A stretch of 50,720 nt of DNA from Candidatus Kuenenia stuttgartensis. GTDB lineage: Bacteria; Planctomycetota; GCA-002687715; CAIWVZ01. Under the pieces are notes generated by a model. The model made no database searches. It worked only from the letters and a program-made list of their open reading frames with translations, and was not told where the DNA came from. Below are positions 34,928 to 43,800 of the stretch, piece by piece (within the stretch, counting starts at the first letter, position 1; every line of letters begins with the position of its first letter). The stretch is from contig CAMARR010000014.1 in assembly GCA_945860915.1 (NCBI GenBank), positions 1-50,720 on the forward strand, in the 5' to 3' direction. Position numbers and translations under genes: made by a program.

Positions 34928-35479
34928 TCAGCGTTCTGTGCAGAGCGTCCACCGACCAAATGGTTCAGCGCTCGACGAGAAAATGCCCTTTCTTCCTGCT
35001 GAGCAAAAAACAAGCGTGCGCGTCGTTGATATGAACGGTTTCGGGAGGTCCACGTCGACGTACCACCAGCCCGGGTTGTAGCCGCTGAGGGTCATTGACT
35101 TGGAAATGGATACCCGAGAACCGACATTGGGTATCGCATCCAAGTAGGCAGGGAAAAGCGACTGCACGCTTGCGGGTGGCGACCCATGAACCGCCACATA
35201 CTTCGCGACGGCGTCGATGATCGGCTCAGCTCGCATGCCAATCAGGTAATCGCCCAACGTCCAGAGACCGAATGCTGCCACGAGCCAGAGAGAGCTACTC
35301 GTTTCGACGGGGACTCTAAAGATGGACAGCGAGTGCAAGATGAGCATCGGCAGGTAACACCACAGCACGCATCGTCCCAATCGCAGCCAATCAGCGCGGG
35401 GCATCCCGAATGTCATTCGACCAGTGCAGGTCAATGTCGGGCTAACACGCACGGATTCTACGTTCGAATCCGATGTCAT
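34928..35479 (-). CDS. Membrane protein of unknown function, paralogue of the 34227-34922 protein
   Basis: 183 residues from ATG 35479, with a TATGAT hexamer seven bases upstream and no Shine-Dalgarno. Two hydrophobic segments lie at about 35-53 (LGRCVLWCYLPMLILHSLS) and 62-80 (SSLWLVAAFGLWTLGDYLIG). The shared domain follows: LIGMRAEPIIDAVAKYVAVH, GSPPASVQSLFPAYLDAIP, and the ending EPFGRWTLCTER. Compared with its neighbour it lacks one N-terminal membrane segment. It ends five bases before the ATG of the second copy, so the pair is probably co-transcribed. No function can be given. Confidence 0.6.
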   Translation of the reverse strand: MTSDSNVESVRVSPTLTCTGRMTFGMPRADWLRLGRCVLWCYLPMLILHSLSIFRVPVETSSSLWLVAAFGLWTLGDYLIGMRAEPIIDAVAKYVAVHGSPPASVQSLFPAYLDAIPNVGSRVSISKSMTLSGYNPGWWYVDVDLPKPFISTTRTLVFCSAGRKGIFSSSAEPFGRWTLCTER

Positions 35480-35486
35480 CTCTCAC

Positions 35487-35492
35487 ATCATA
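35487..35492 (-). promoter_or_regulatory. Candidate -10 element for a leaderless transcript of the paralogous membrane-protein pair
   Basis: TATGAT on the minus strand, seven bases (GTGAGAG) before the ATG at 35479. It matches TATAAT at five of six positions. The intervening GAGAG is purine-rich but too close to the ATG for an effective ribosome site. Confidence 0.4.
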
Positions 35493-35601
35493 GTCGCGGT
35501 CCACTTTCGATACCGAATCAATGACGCTTTCTCTCGACACGCATCCGCTAGCTTCGATGTTGGCCACCATTGCGCCCGCCGGCGCCCTTCGCGCGCCCCT
35601 C

Positions 35602-35645
35602 ACTTCAGCGCCCGTCGCCAAGCGCCTTGGCCCATTGGGCCATCT
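35602..35645. repeat. Direct repeat copy 1 containing a palindrome
   Basis: The last 22 bases (35624-35645) recur exactly at 35763-35784; the preceding 22 or so bases recur with several changes. Inside is a perfect palindrome, TGGCCCATTGGGCCA (35628-35642), able to form a six-base-pair stem with a three-base loop. It lies in the intergenic space after the HNH/AAA+ gene. Confidence 0.75.
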
Positions 35646-35737
35646 CCAAGATCCGCGAATGTAGCCGACGTTATGAACACATGAGCTGCCTCAAGCCAGA
35701 GATCGCCACCGCGGCGGTCCGAGTTATCAACGGCGCG

Positions 35738-35784
35738 ACTTCGAGCGATGCCGTCACCTTGTGCCTTGGCCCATTGGGCCATCT
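35738..35784. repeat. Direct repeat copy 2 containing the same palindrome
   Basis: The palindrome is at 35767-35781, and this copy runs up to the stop codon (35783-35785, minus strand) of the HNH/AAA+ gene. A hairpin directly behind the stop could serve as a terminator. Two spaced copies are more suggestive of a REP-like or element-end repeat. Confidence 0.75.
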
Positions 35785-38230
35785 AGGGCGCGAGGCGAGG
35801 CGAACTGACGAGGGACAAACCCCGCGAAGTGATTGTGAGTACGCCCTTGCGAATCAGAGCGGGTTCGAGATTCTCTCGAACCTCACGTTGGCTTAGGCCG
35901 ATGTAGCGGGCAGCCCGAGCCCGTGCGGTGGCACCATATTTCTTAAGAGTGTCGACAAGGGCCCGTTCTTGCGGCAGGAGGCCATCTTTATCCATTCCAG
36001 ATTCCTCTTCAGCCACGGCGACATGTTCCATCGTCACGTGGAACGAGTTTCCGGTCACCGCGACATCGCGCGCCAATGCGAGGTAGGCGAGGGCGGTCCG
36101 CGGAATGCCATCCGCGTGGAGCGCAATCCGATGGGCTGCTGTCGGCTCTAGGGTTAGTGAGTGCTTACTCGCCTCTGCCTGTACCACCTCGACGATGTCC
36201 TCTTTGGAATATCGCACCATTTCTTGGACCACGGTGAATCGAGAACGCATGGCATCGCTCAACGCGTCGGGGTGCGTTGTTGCAGCTAGAACGGTGAATG
36301 GACGCAGCTTCACGTGCTGAGGCATCAGGTCGAGATCGGATTGTGGCACTGAGACGAAACCCTCCTCGAGACCCTGCAACAACATCGTTGCGCAATCAGT
36401 TTTCAGCGTTTGAATCTCGTCGATGAAGAGAATGTCATTCGGCTGCAGTGCCCTAAGCGCCGTCGCGAATCCACTCAAAGATGTGAATGCGGTGGCATTG
36501 ACCTCGTGGCAACGGGCTCCAATGTAGTTGGCTGTTGCGCGCGCCAAGGTCGACTTCCCGAGGCCGGCGGGTCCTGACAGAAGAACGTGTGGCATGACGC
36601 AGCCACGCTTCTCCGCCGAGTCCGCGGCTCTCTTCAACGCCCTGACGGTGCGTTGAGCGCCGCGCACGCTTTGGAATGCCGCCGCGTTCGCCTTGAGATT
36701 GGGACGGCGTAGCAGAGAGACCGTGTCAGTATGGAGGTCTTCTGCGGAGACGCGTGCGTCGACTGGATTCTCTTGTTGCGCCTCTGGATTGAGTGCCGGA
36801 CCTTCGTCGCCGCCCCAGGGAGCGACTTGGGTAACCGATGGCGACTCCGGTTCTTGGGGGTTCTGCGCTCGGGTCGAGTGGGACGCGTGTTCGCCTAAAG
36901 TCGGATGTACAGCAACGATCAAAGATCCTCGAGTGGTAGTGACACACGCTGCGTCCCTAGTCGTCGGCGCGTGGACGAGAACCTCCCTTATCCATTGTGT
37001 CGAGAAGGTGTCTGGGGGAGGTGGCGGTGAGTTCCGACGCGTGATTCGGAGCCGATCGGGCGCTTCGCCAGCCACCTCTAGGTTTCCATCATGGATGATG
37101 GAATGACAGCGAGCACACGCTGTAGTGAGGTTCTGCGCAACATTTCGGCCTCCCTGAGACCGCCAAACGATGTGATGCACTTGCAAGTTCGACTTGCTTG
37201 CGCAGAAGGTGCAACGGTGTCCGTCGCGCGTTAGGACGAAGTTGCGAAGCCGCGTGGGGGTGGGTGGGTCTGTGTCTTCGGGACTTCCTGGACGTGACGG
37301 TTGGTCGTCCGGGTGGGTTGCCACGGGAGCGACAGTACTCTCGGCGTCTCTTCGGGCAGCGCGCGCGAGCTCGGGGGGGAGCAGTTCAGGCCCCGAATCT
37401 GTGAGCGCATGGGTCGCGTCGCAGCGTTCACATACGGAGAGCGTCACAGCGTGCGGGGCGAGAACGTTGCTTGACGCGCTTCCGTTCTGAAACACGCCAA
37501 ACATGACATCAACAACGGCCCCGTCTTCAGGCGTATCCTCTCCGAGGGATTCCGCGATGCTATGGAGTACGCGTGCCCATTTCTCCAGTCGGATGGCATC
37601 TAGGCGCATCACGACACGCGTGTGGTTTGTTGGCAATCCGCGTTTTCTTTCGTTCGGACGGTCGCCTTCCCGATGTGTGGCCACCATATGCTCAAGCGCG
37701 CGCTGATCAACGCGCTTTGCTTGTGCGAGCCACTGCAGCTCCGAGTCCGGAACGGCGATGCGCACCAGCTCTCGCACCGCGGACCACGAGATGATTCCGG
37801 ACGCGAAGGCATGGTCGATTTCTGTGAGCTGCTCTAGTTTGCGACCCGCGAGGATGAGATCTCGGGAGGCCCGTCGGCTCAATCGGAGCTCCTTCATGGC
37901 GAAGACTTCGGCGCTTGGGTAGCCCCACATCGGGGCGTAGTTGCAGTCGGCGACTTCCGCCAAGTGGAAGGCGAGCACCCGATGCGAGATATCGTTGTGG
38001 CGCCCCGCCCTCAGCAAACAGGTGCGGATACTCGCGGCCGGAAGACCGTGCCGCAGGTTCAACATCGCGGCACCACGCGGCCCCGGGCTCGGCGGATTTC
38101 GAAGGGGCGCCGCCTGTCTTCCTGATTCGGAAGTCGAGTCGCGAACCAGCGAGAACCCGAGCACGTCCGTTGGGATGCCGATGTCGTAGGAACGCGCTGT
38201 CCAAATGCTGCGGAATGCCGATGTGCTCAA
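35783..38230 (-). CDS. Fusion of DUF222-like/HNH endonuclease with RuvB-like AAA+ ATPase and winged helix
   Basis: 815 residues from TTG 38230, supported by GAGGAGGT four bases upstream. Residues about 60-270 form the helical DUF222-like region that often precedes HNH domains (VLAFHLAEVADCNYAPMWGY, LEQLTEIDHAFASGIISWSA). The HNH domain is at about 328-385 with Cys340, Cys343, His352-His353, Asn367, Cys372, Cys375 and His380 (HRCTFCA, LQVHHIVWRSQGG, NLTTACARCHSIIH), i.e. catalytic and zinc residues intact. A Pro-rich linker (about 395-500) leads to an AAA+ module resembling RuvB: Walker A GPAGLGKS (553-560), Walker B ILFIDEIQ (600-607), sensor-1 AATTHPDALSDAMRSRF with arginine-finger candidates, sensor-2 GIPRTAL (708-714), and a winged helix ending NLEPALIRKGVLTITSRG. 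It probably cuts DNA and uses ATP to remodel or move along it. Its biological role is unknown; defence or a selfish element is possible. Confidence 0.9.
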   Translation of the reverse strand: MSTSAFRSIWTARSYDIGIPTDVLGFSLVRDSTSESGRQAAPLRNPPSPGPRGAAMLNLRHGLPAASIRTCLLRAGRHNDISHRVLAFHLAEVADCNYAPMWGYPSAEVFAMKELRLSRRASRDLILAGRKLEQLTEIDHAFASGIISWSAVRELVRIAVPDSELQWLAQAKRVDQRALEHMVATHREGDRPNERKRGLPTNHTRVVMRLDAIRLEKWARVLHSIAESLGEDTPEDGAVVDVMFGVFQNGSASSNVLAPHAVTLSVCERCDATHALTDSGPELLPPELARAARRDAESTVAPVATHPDDQPSRPGSPEDTDPPTPTRLRNFVLTRDGHRCTFCASKSNLQVHHIVWRSQGGRNVAQNLTTACARCHSIIHDGNLEVAGEAPDRLRITRRNSPPPPPDTFSTQWIREVLVHAPTTRDAACVTTTRGSLIVAVHPTLGEHASHSTRAQNPQEPESPSVTQVAPWGGDEGPALNPEAQQENPVDARVSAEDLHTDTVSLLRRPNLKANAAAFQSVRGAQRTVRALKRAADSAEKRGCVMPHVLLSGPAGLGKSTLARATANYIGARCHEVNATAFTSLSGFATALRALQPNDILFIDEIQTLKTDCATMLLQGLEEGFVSVPQSDLDLMPQHVKLRPFTVLAATTHPDALSDAMRSRFTVVQEMVRYSKEDIVEVVQAEASKHSLTLEPTAAHRIALHADGIPRTALAYLALARDVAVTGNSFHVTMEHVAVAEEESGMDKDGLLPQERALVDTLKKYGATARARAARYIGLSQREVRENLEPALIRKGVLTITSRGLSLVSSPRLAP

Positions 38231-38766
38231 TTGAACCTCCTCGATGATGTCACATGGTTAGACGCACCGAGTCGCTCGATCGTCGCCAACAATTATTGTT
38301 CGATGCAGAAGTGTTTTGACTACAAAAACGATCGCAGGATCGACGCATCGACGCATCGACGGGTCGACGGGCGATGCTGACGAAGCGATGGGACGGCACG
38401 ACGCCATGGAGGGGAGTTGTTGGTGGCGTCGGAAGGGCTTGGCTCCCGGCGAGGCTTCTGACGTTGCTATCGAAGGTCAACGTGATGCGATTGGTGCTGC
38501 GACGTGATCGTGCCTTGGAATGGGTGATGCACAATTTCGGGAGAATGACAAAGCGAGGACATGCGAAGTAAGGCCCGTCGCGCGCGTTCGTCGTTAGGTA
38601 GTCGAAGGTTGACCCGATTGCGCGCTTTCGCATGGGTCACAGAAGCGCTGCCATGACGTATGATCCGAAAGGACGCAATGCGCTAGGCCGTTGTGGGAGA
38701 CGCGGCGCGATACAAAAGGCGTTCGTGATTTGAGAGCAAGGGTCGTCGTCAGGAGAAGGCACGGTA
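38231..38766. other. 536-base intergenic region without a supportable gene
   Basis: Open frames exist on both strands, but none has recognisable motifs or protein-like composition. It contains the start signals of the divergent HNH/AAA+ and MFS genes at its ends, and an eight-base tandem repeat near 38339. Nothing else is seen. Confidence 0.5.
38339..38371. repeat. Short tandem repeat, unit ATCGACGC
   Basis: About four units follow one another: two exact copies of ATCGACGC, then ATCGACGGG and TCGACGGGC. It lies about 110 bases upstream of the start of the HNH/AAA+ gene. It could be a binding array or simple slippage; sequence alone does not decide. Confidence 0.7.
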
Positions 38767-39963
38767 ATGTGCTCTGCCATGGAATCGTTCTTACAATTGC
38801 TTAAACTGCCACGCGAAGTGTGGGTGTTGGCCATTGCGGCCTTCGTCAACCGCGCGGGGACCATGGTGCTGGCGTTCATGACGCTGTGGCTTACCGAGCG
38901 CCGCGGGTTCTCGATTCAAGCTGCGGGCACGCTCATGGCGGTGTATGGAGTCGCTTCGTTGACGGTGGCGCCAATGGGTGGCCGACTGTGCGATCGATAC
39001 GGCGCGGTGCGCGTGATGCTTGCCGCGTTGGTCCTAGGAGGTCTGACATTCGCTGCGATCCCGTTCGTCCATGGCGTGATTCCCCTTTACGCAATTGCGA
39101 TTGCGGCGGCGGTGCTCGGCGAAGTTTTCCGTCCTGCGAACATGACGGCGCTCGCGCAGTGTGCGCCGCCGGATAAGAAGCGGCAGTCGTTCGCACTGAT
39201 GCGCGTTTCGATCAACCTCGGAATGAGCGTCGGACCTGCGATCGGCGGCTACCTAGCGGCGAAATCGCCGGCGTGGTTCGACGCGATTTTCTGGGCCGAC
39301 GGCGGGACGACCTTGGCTGCTGCCGTTCTTATCGCAATGGCCGGTCTTTCGAAGACCAGTGCGGGTCGGCCTTCGACGGTGGCAGCTGCCACGGGTAGCG
39401 ACGTCTCCATTTTTCGCGAGCGGCGGCTACTTCTCTTTCTGCTTGCGATGCAGCCGATTCTTTGGGTCTTCTTCCAGCTCGGCTCAACACTTCCGATTTT
39501 CATGCGCGATGAGCTGCACCTGCCGAAGCACAACTACGGTCTTCTTTTCACCATCAACACATTGATCATCGTTGCGGTCGAGATCCCTCTCAGCGCCAAG
39601 CTCGGGGCGGTCTCTGCTCGTCGGACGTTGCCGTGGGGCGCCGCATTGATGGCGATCGGCTTCGGCATGTATGGCTTCGCGGGCGGCCTCACCGGGTGCA
39701 TCATCGCTACGGTCGTCTGGACTGTTGGAGAAATGGTGCTCTTTCCTGGACTTTCAGCACGGGTCACGGACATCGCGCCAGAGGGCCGTACCGGCTGGGC
39801 CATGGGGTGGTATTCGATGGCATTCGGCGTGTCGTTCGCTGGTGCACCGCTCCTTGGTGCGTACCTGTTCACCGCCGCGGGGGGGCTCGTCATGTGGTCG
39901 ATTCTTGGGGTGGCAGGCCTCGCTTCGGCGTATGCGCTACGCGCCGCATGCCGAGAGGTATGA
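38767..39963 (+). CDS. MFS transporter, probable drug/metabolite exporter
   Basis: 398 residues from ATG 38767, with AGGAGAAGG upstream; ATG 38779 is also possible. Twelve hydrophobic segments are predicted. The loop between helices 2 and 3 carries the MFS signature GGRLCDRYGAVRVM, and helix 4-5 contains MTALAQCAPPDKKRQSFALM and MRVSINLGMSVGPAIGGYLA, matching the proton-driven MdtH/YajR-type drug:H+ antiporter group. The substrate is unknown. The stop codon is part of the TATGAT hexamer that precedes deoD, so the two genes are adjacent but may be transcribed separately. Confidence 0.88.
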   Translation: MCSAMESFLQLLKLPREVWVLAIAAFVNRAGTMVLAFMTLWLTERRGFSIQAAGTLMAVYGVASLTVAPMGGRLCDRYGAVRVMLAALVLGGLTFAAIPFVHGVIPLYAIAIAAAVLGEVFRPANMTALAQCAPPDKKRQSFALMRVSINLGMSVGPAIGGYLAAKSPAWFDAIFWADGGTTLAAAVLIAMAGLSKTSAGRPSTVAAATGSDVSIFRERRLLLFLLAMQPILWVFFQLGSTLPIFMRDELHLPKHNYGLLFTINTLIIVAVEIPLSAKLGAVSARRTLPWGAALMAIGFGMYGFAGGLTGCIIATVVWTVGEMVLFPGLSARVTDIAPEGRTGWAMGWYSMAFGVSFAGAPLLGAYLFTAAGGLVMWSILGVAGLASAYALRAACREV

Positions 39964-39964
39964 T
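39959..39964 (+). promoter_or_regulatory. Candidate -10 element for a leaderless deoD transcript
   Basis: TATGAT overlaps the stop codon of the MFS gene and lies eight bases (CGGACTCC) before the deoD ATG at 39973. It allows deoD expression independent of the transporter gene. No Shine-Dalgarno is present. Confidence 0.4.
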
Positions 39965-39972
39965 CGGACTCC

Positions 39973-40686
39973 ATGACTACTCCGCACATTGCCGCGTCGC
40001 CCGGTGACTTCGCGCCCGTTGTCCTCCTGCCAGGGGACCCGCTTCGCGCAAAGTTCATCGCGGAGAAGTTCCTCGCTTCGCCACGACTTGTGACGTCGGT
40101 CCGCAACATGCTGGGCTACACCGGCACATTCGAAGGCCGGCCCGTTTCCGTGATGGGCTCGGGCATGGGAATCCCATCGATTTCAATCTACGCGACCGAG
40201 CTCATCACCCACTTCGGCGCGAAGGTTCTCATTCGCGTCGGCAGCTGCGGTGCCGTGCTTCCCGATGTGAAAGTTCGTGACATCATCGTCGCAACGGGTG
40301 CTGGCACCGATTCAAAGGTGAATAGATCGCGATTCGGTGGCCATGACTTCGCGGCGATCGCCGATTTCGCGCTGGCGCGCCGAGCCGTCGAGAGCGCCGA
40401 GCGGCGCAAGATCCCCGTCAAGGTGGGTGCCATCTTCAGCGCCGATCTTTTCTATTCTCCCGAAACACACATCTTCGATCTCTTAGCGAAGCATGGAATC
40501 CTTGGCGTCGAGATGGAAGCTGCTGGTCTCTACGGAGTCGCCGCGGAACACGGTGCGCGCGCGCTCACCCTCCTCACGGTCTCGGACCACATCAAGTCCG
40601 GCGAGAAGCTCACGCCCTCGGAGCGCGAAACCTCGTTCAGCGACATGGTCCAAATCGCCCTCGACGTCGCCCGCCAAGAGTCGTAG
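39973..40686 (+). CDS. deoD: Purine-nucleoside phosphorylase, DeoD type
   Basis: 237 residues, very close to the E. coli enzyme length (239). The whole protein aligns by eye with Deo[21 protein letters not shown] then [48 protein letters not shown], the DSKVNRSRF segment, [30 protein letters not shown] and TVSDHIK. Active-site residues are conserved, including the phosphate-binding arginines in PLRAKF and IRVGS, the EMEA nucleoside-binding loop and the catalytic Asp of VSDH. The hexameric cytoplasmic enzyme splits purine (deoxy)nucleosides with phosphate to base and (deoxy)ribose-1-phosphate for salvage. There are no signs of damage. No other deo genes are nearby. Confidence 0.97.
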   Translation: MTTPHIAASPGDFAPVVLLPGDPLRAKFIAEKFLASPRLVTSVRNMLGYTGTFEGRPVSVMGSGMGIPSISIYATELITHFGAKVLIRVGSCGAVLPDVKVRDIIVATGAGTDSKVNRSRFGGHDFAAIADFALARRAVESAERRKIPVKVGAIFSADLFYSPETHIFDLLAKHGILGVEMEAAGLYGVAAEHGARALTLLTVSDHIKSGEKLTPSERETSFSDMVQIALDVARQES

Positions 40687-40834
40687 GTTTCCCAGAGGAG
40701 TGCCCGCGAGCGTCGTCAGCTAGCGTGCCCTCCGGATGATGTCGCAAGGCGCACGAGCGACGCGCGTCAATCTCATACTTAGAAGCACCGCAGTGCGGCG
40801 GGCGCACTATGATAAGGCACGGAAAGAGACTGCT

Positions 40835-43800
40835 TTGCAAGACGCGGACATCAACAACATCGTCGAACGAGCCCTCGGGATTCAAAGCCTTAGTAGCCGG
40901 CATGACTTTCTCGATGAGGCATGCAACGGCGACGAAGCGTTGCGGCTCTTGGTCGAAAAGGCGGTCTTAGAGCGCGAGATCGCCGCAGCGACCGCCGAGC
41001 TCGATGCCTTCGATGATCAGCTCGGAAACGAAAAGCCTGGCGATGCAATCGGGAACTTTCGGCTGATTCGACGGATAGGCCAAGGCGGATTCGGTGTGGT
41101 TTGGATGGCGCATCAGGAGAAGCCGGTGAGGCGGCACGTCGCGCTCAAGATCATCAAGGTCGGGATGGACACGAAGCAGGTGGTCGCGAGGTTCGAGCAG
41201 GAACGACAAGCCCTCGCGATGATGGACCACCCACACATCGCCAACGTGCTCGATGCGGGGGCGACGTCGACGGGTCGCCCGTTCTTTGCGATGGAGTTGG
41301 TGTCCGGGATCCCGGTGAACGAGTACTGCGATGGGAAGAAGCTGACCATCGCCGAACGTCTCGCGGTGGTCGAGCAGGTTTGCAGCGCCATTGCCCACGC
41401 GCATGGAAAAGGAGTCATCCATCGTGACATCAAGCCATCAAACATCTTGGTCGGCGAACACGATGGGCAGCCTCACGCCACGATCATCGATTTCGGCATA
41501 GCAAAAGCGGCATCGGAGAAGCTGATCGACGCAACGTTGTTGACCGAACAAAACACTATCATCGGCACGCTTGCGTACATGAGTCCTGAGCAAGCTGCGG
41601 GATCAACAAGCCTCGATATTCGTACCGACATCTACTCGCTAGGCGTCGTGATCTACGAGTTACTCACCGGAGCGCCTCCCTTCAATGCTCATGCGTTGGC
41701 GTATGAACTGCAACGCCTTATTCGCGAAGTTGACCCGTCTCCTCCCTCGCTGCGTGCCGTCGAAGACGAAGACACACGCGAACGCGTGGCCTCGTGCCGT
41801 CAAATCGATAGCAAGAAACTGTCACGCGCGATCGCCGGCGAACTTGACTGGATCGTCATGCGCGCGATGGACAAGGACCCGTCGCGCCGCTACAGCACCG
41901 CAGATGCTCTTCTTGCGGATCTCAAGCGCTACCGCATGGGGGAGCCCATTGAAGCGGCTCCGCCGAGCAAGAGCTATCGAATTCGCAAGTTCGTCAAACG
42001 TCATCGAGTCGCTGTGGCCGCTGCGGTCATGGTGTCCCTTAGCTTGATTAGCGGCATCATTGGTACGACCTTGGCTATGGTCGAAGCGCGTGAGCAGCGC
42101 GCAACGTCAGAGAAGCGCCTAGGGCAGGTCAAGAAAGCCAATGAGATCCTCGGGTCCGTGTTCAGCAGTCTCGATCCGCTTGAGGTCCGAGCTGGGGACA
42201 GGCCGTTGACCGCAATCATCGCCGACATGCTCGATGCCGCAGTGAAGGAGTTGGACGGCGAGACCATCGGCGACCCCGAGGTCGTCGCTGGAATGCAAGG
42301 AATTTTTGGGAAGTCGCTCGTGGGACTTCTCGCGCCGGAGAAGGCAATTGTGGTGCTTGATAGGGCCGCGTCCACGTATGAGCGGATTCTCGGTCCCCTC
42401 GCGCACGAAACACTGATGATTCAGAACAACCTCGCTGTCGCGTACCAAGACGCGCATAGGTACGACGATGCGACGCGACTCCTCGAGATGGTCTGGCGCG
42501 CAACGGAGCAGGCGCAAGGTAGAGATAGTCGAGACACATTGATGTGTCAGAGCAATTACGCATTGGCTCTAGTCCGTGCAGGGAAGCCTGATGCGGCACT
42601 GCCCATCTTGGTAGATCTTCGCGGGGGAGCCAAGCGAGTGCTTAATCCTTGCGATCCGTTCGTAACGAACTTCAGTATCAACTACGCGGCGGCGCTAGGC
42701 AGGGCCGGAAGGATCGATGACGCGATCGCCGTCTATCATGAGATCCTTGCCGCCATGGATGGTTGCGGTGTTTCGGCGAATGAACCACAGCGATTCGGCA
42801 CAGTGAACAACCTGGCGCAGCTCCTAATCCAATCGAAGCAATACGAGGCGGCCTTGAAACTTCTTGTCGACGTCGTGCCGAAAGCAAGACAACGGTTTGG
42901 CGTGGCGGATAGTCGGACGATCGCAGGGCTGTCGAGTCTCGGTACCGCTCAAGTCGAGTTGGGGCGTCTCGACGAGGCACGGCAGACTCTTGAGGAAGCA
43001 TATCGAGCATGTGTCATGAAATTCGGAAGGGACAACGAAACGACACTCAGTCTTGCGTTGGATCTCTGCGGGGTAGCTTCGGCACAGGGAGATTTAGCCG
43101 TGCGAAACCGAGTGCTCGTTGAGTGCCTTCCTAGCATGCAGAAGTTGTTCGGAGTGGATGACCCACGGACCCTCGTCGCAGAATTCACGGTCTTGCTCGC
43201 CAACACGGACCAGAAGGACATGCGCGCTGCACTACCGCGGCTCGATGGCATCTGGAAGCGGATGTTGAAGCACCCCGCAGACCTAGACCGAGCGCAAATT
43301 GGTTTGGACCTTGCGACCGAATATCTAAGGTCCGCAGACTCCGTCAATGCGCTGGGCGTTCTTGATGCAATTGGTGATCTCACTCCGCTGTTTACGAACG
43401 ACCCCACGAGTGCCCTGCAAGCGTCATTAAGAGTCGGCTACCTCGCCGCCAGTTGCGGCGGTACGAAACAAGCGACGAAGGTCCTTGCATGGCTCGATGC
43501 GTGGCGAACCAATGCGGCAACCCCGAGCGATGATTTGGATTGGGCATACATCTCAGGGACGGCAGACTTGCTCCTCGACATGGGAAGGTACTTCGGTGCT
43601 GCCGATCGTTGGGCAAAAGCAAGAGAACTTGCGCTCGCGAAATTTGGTCCGAAGGACCGCCGCTCTGTTCTCTCGCTGTTGAGCGTAGCACGGGTTAAGA
43701 CTCATGAGGGCGATGTCGAAGCTACGAGAGTGTACTTCACAGAAGGGTTGCCTTTGGCGCGCGAAATCCTTGGGAATCGGGATCCCAAGACGGTCGAGGC

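Noticed and set aside
36693..37106. 137-codon plus-strand open frame opposite the HNH/AAA+ gene
   Set aside because: It lies opposite the low-complexity linker of the fusion protein and has no independent support.
38339..38371. Possible CRISPR-like array
   Set aside because: Units are eight bases without spacers, so it is a simple tandem repeat; no cas genes are present.
40736..40834. ATG pair at 40736 as start of the large kinase
   Set aside because: It adds 33 residues unlike related kinases; TTG 40835 has GGAAAGAG upstream and a family-like N-terminus.
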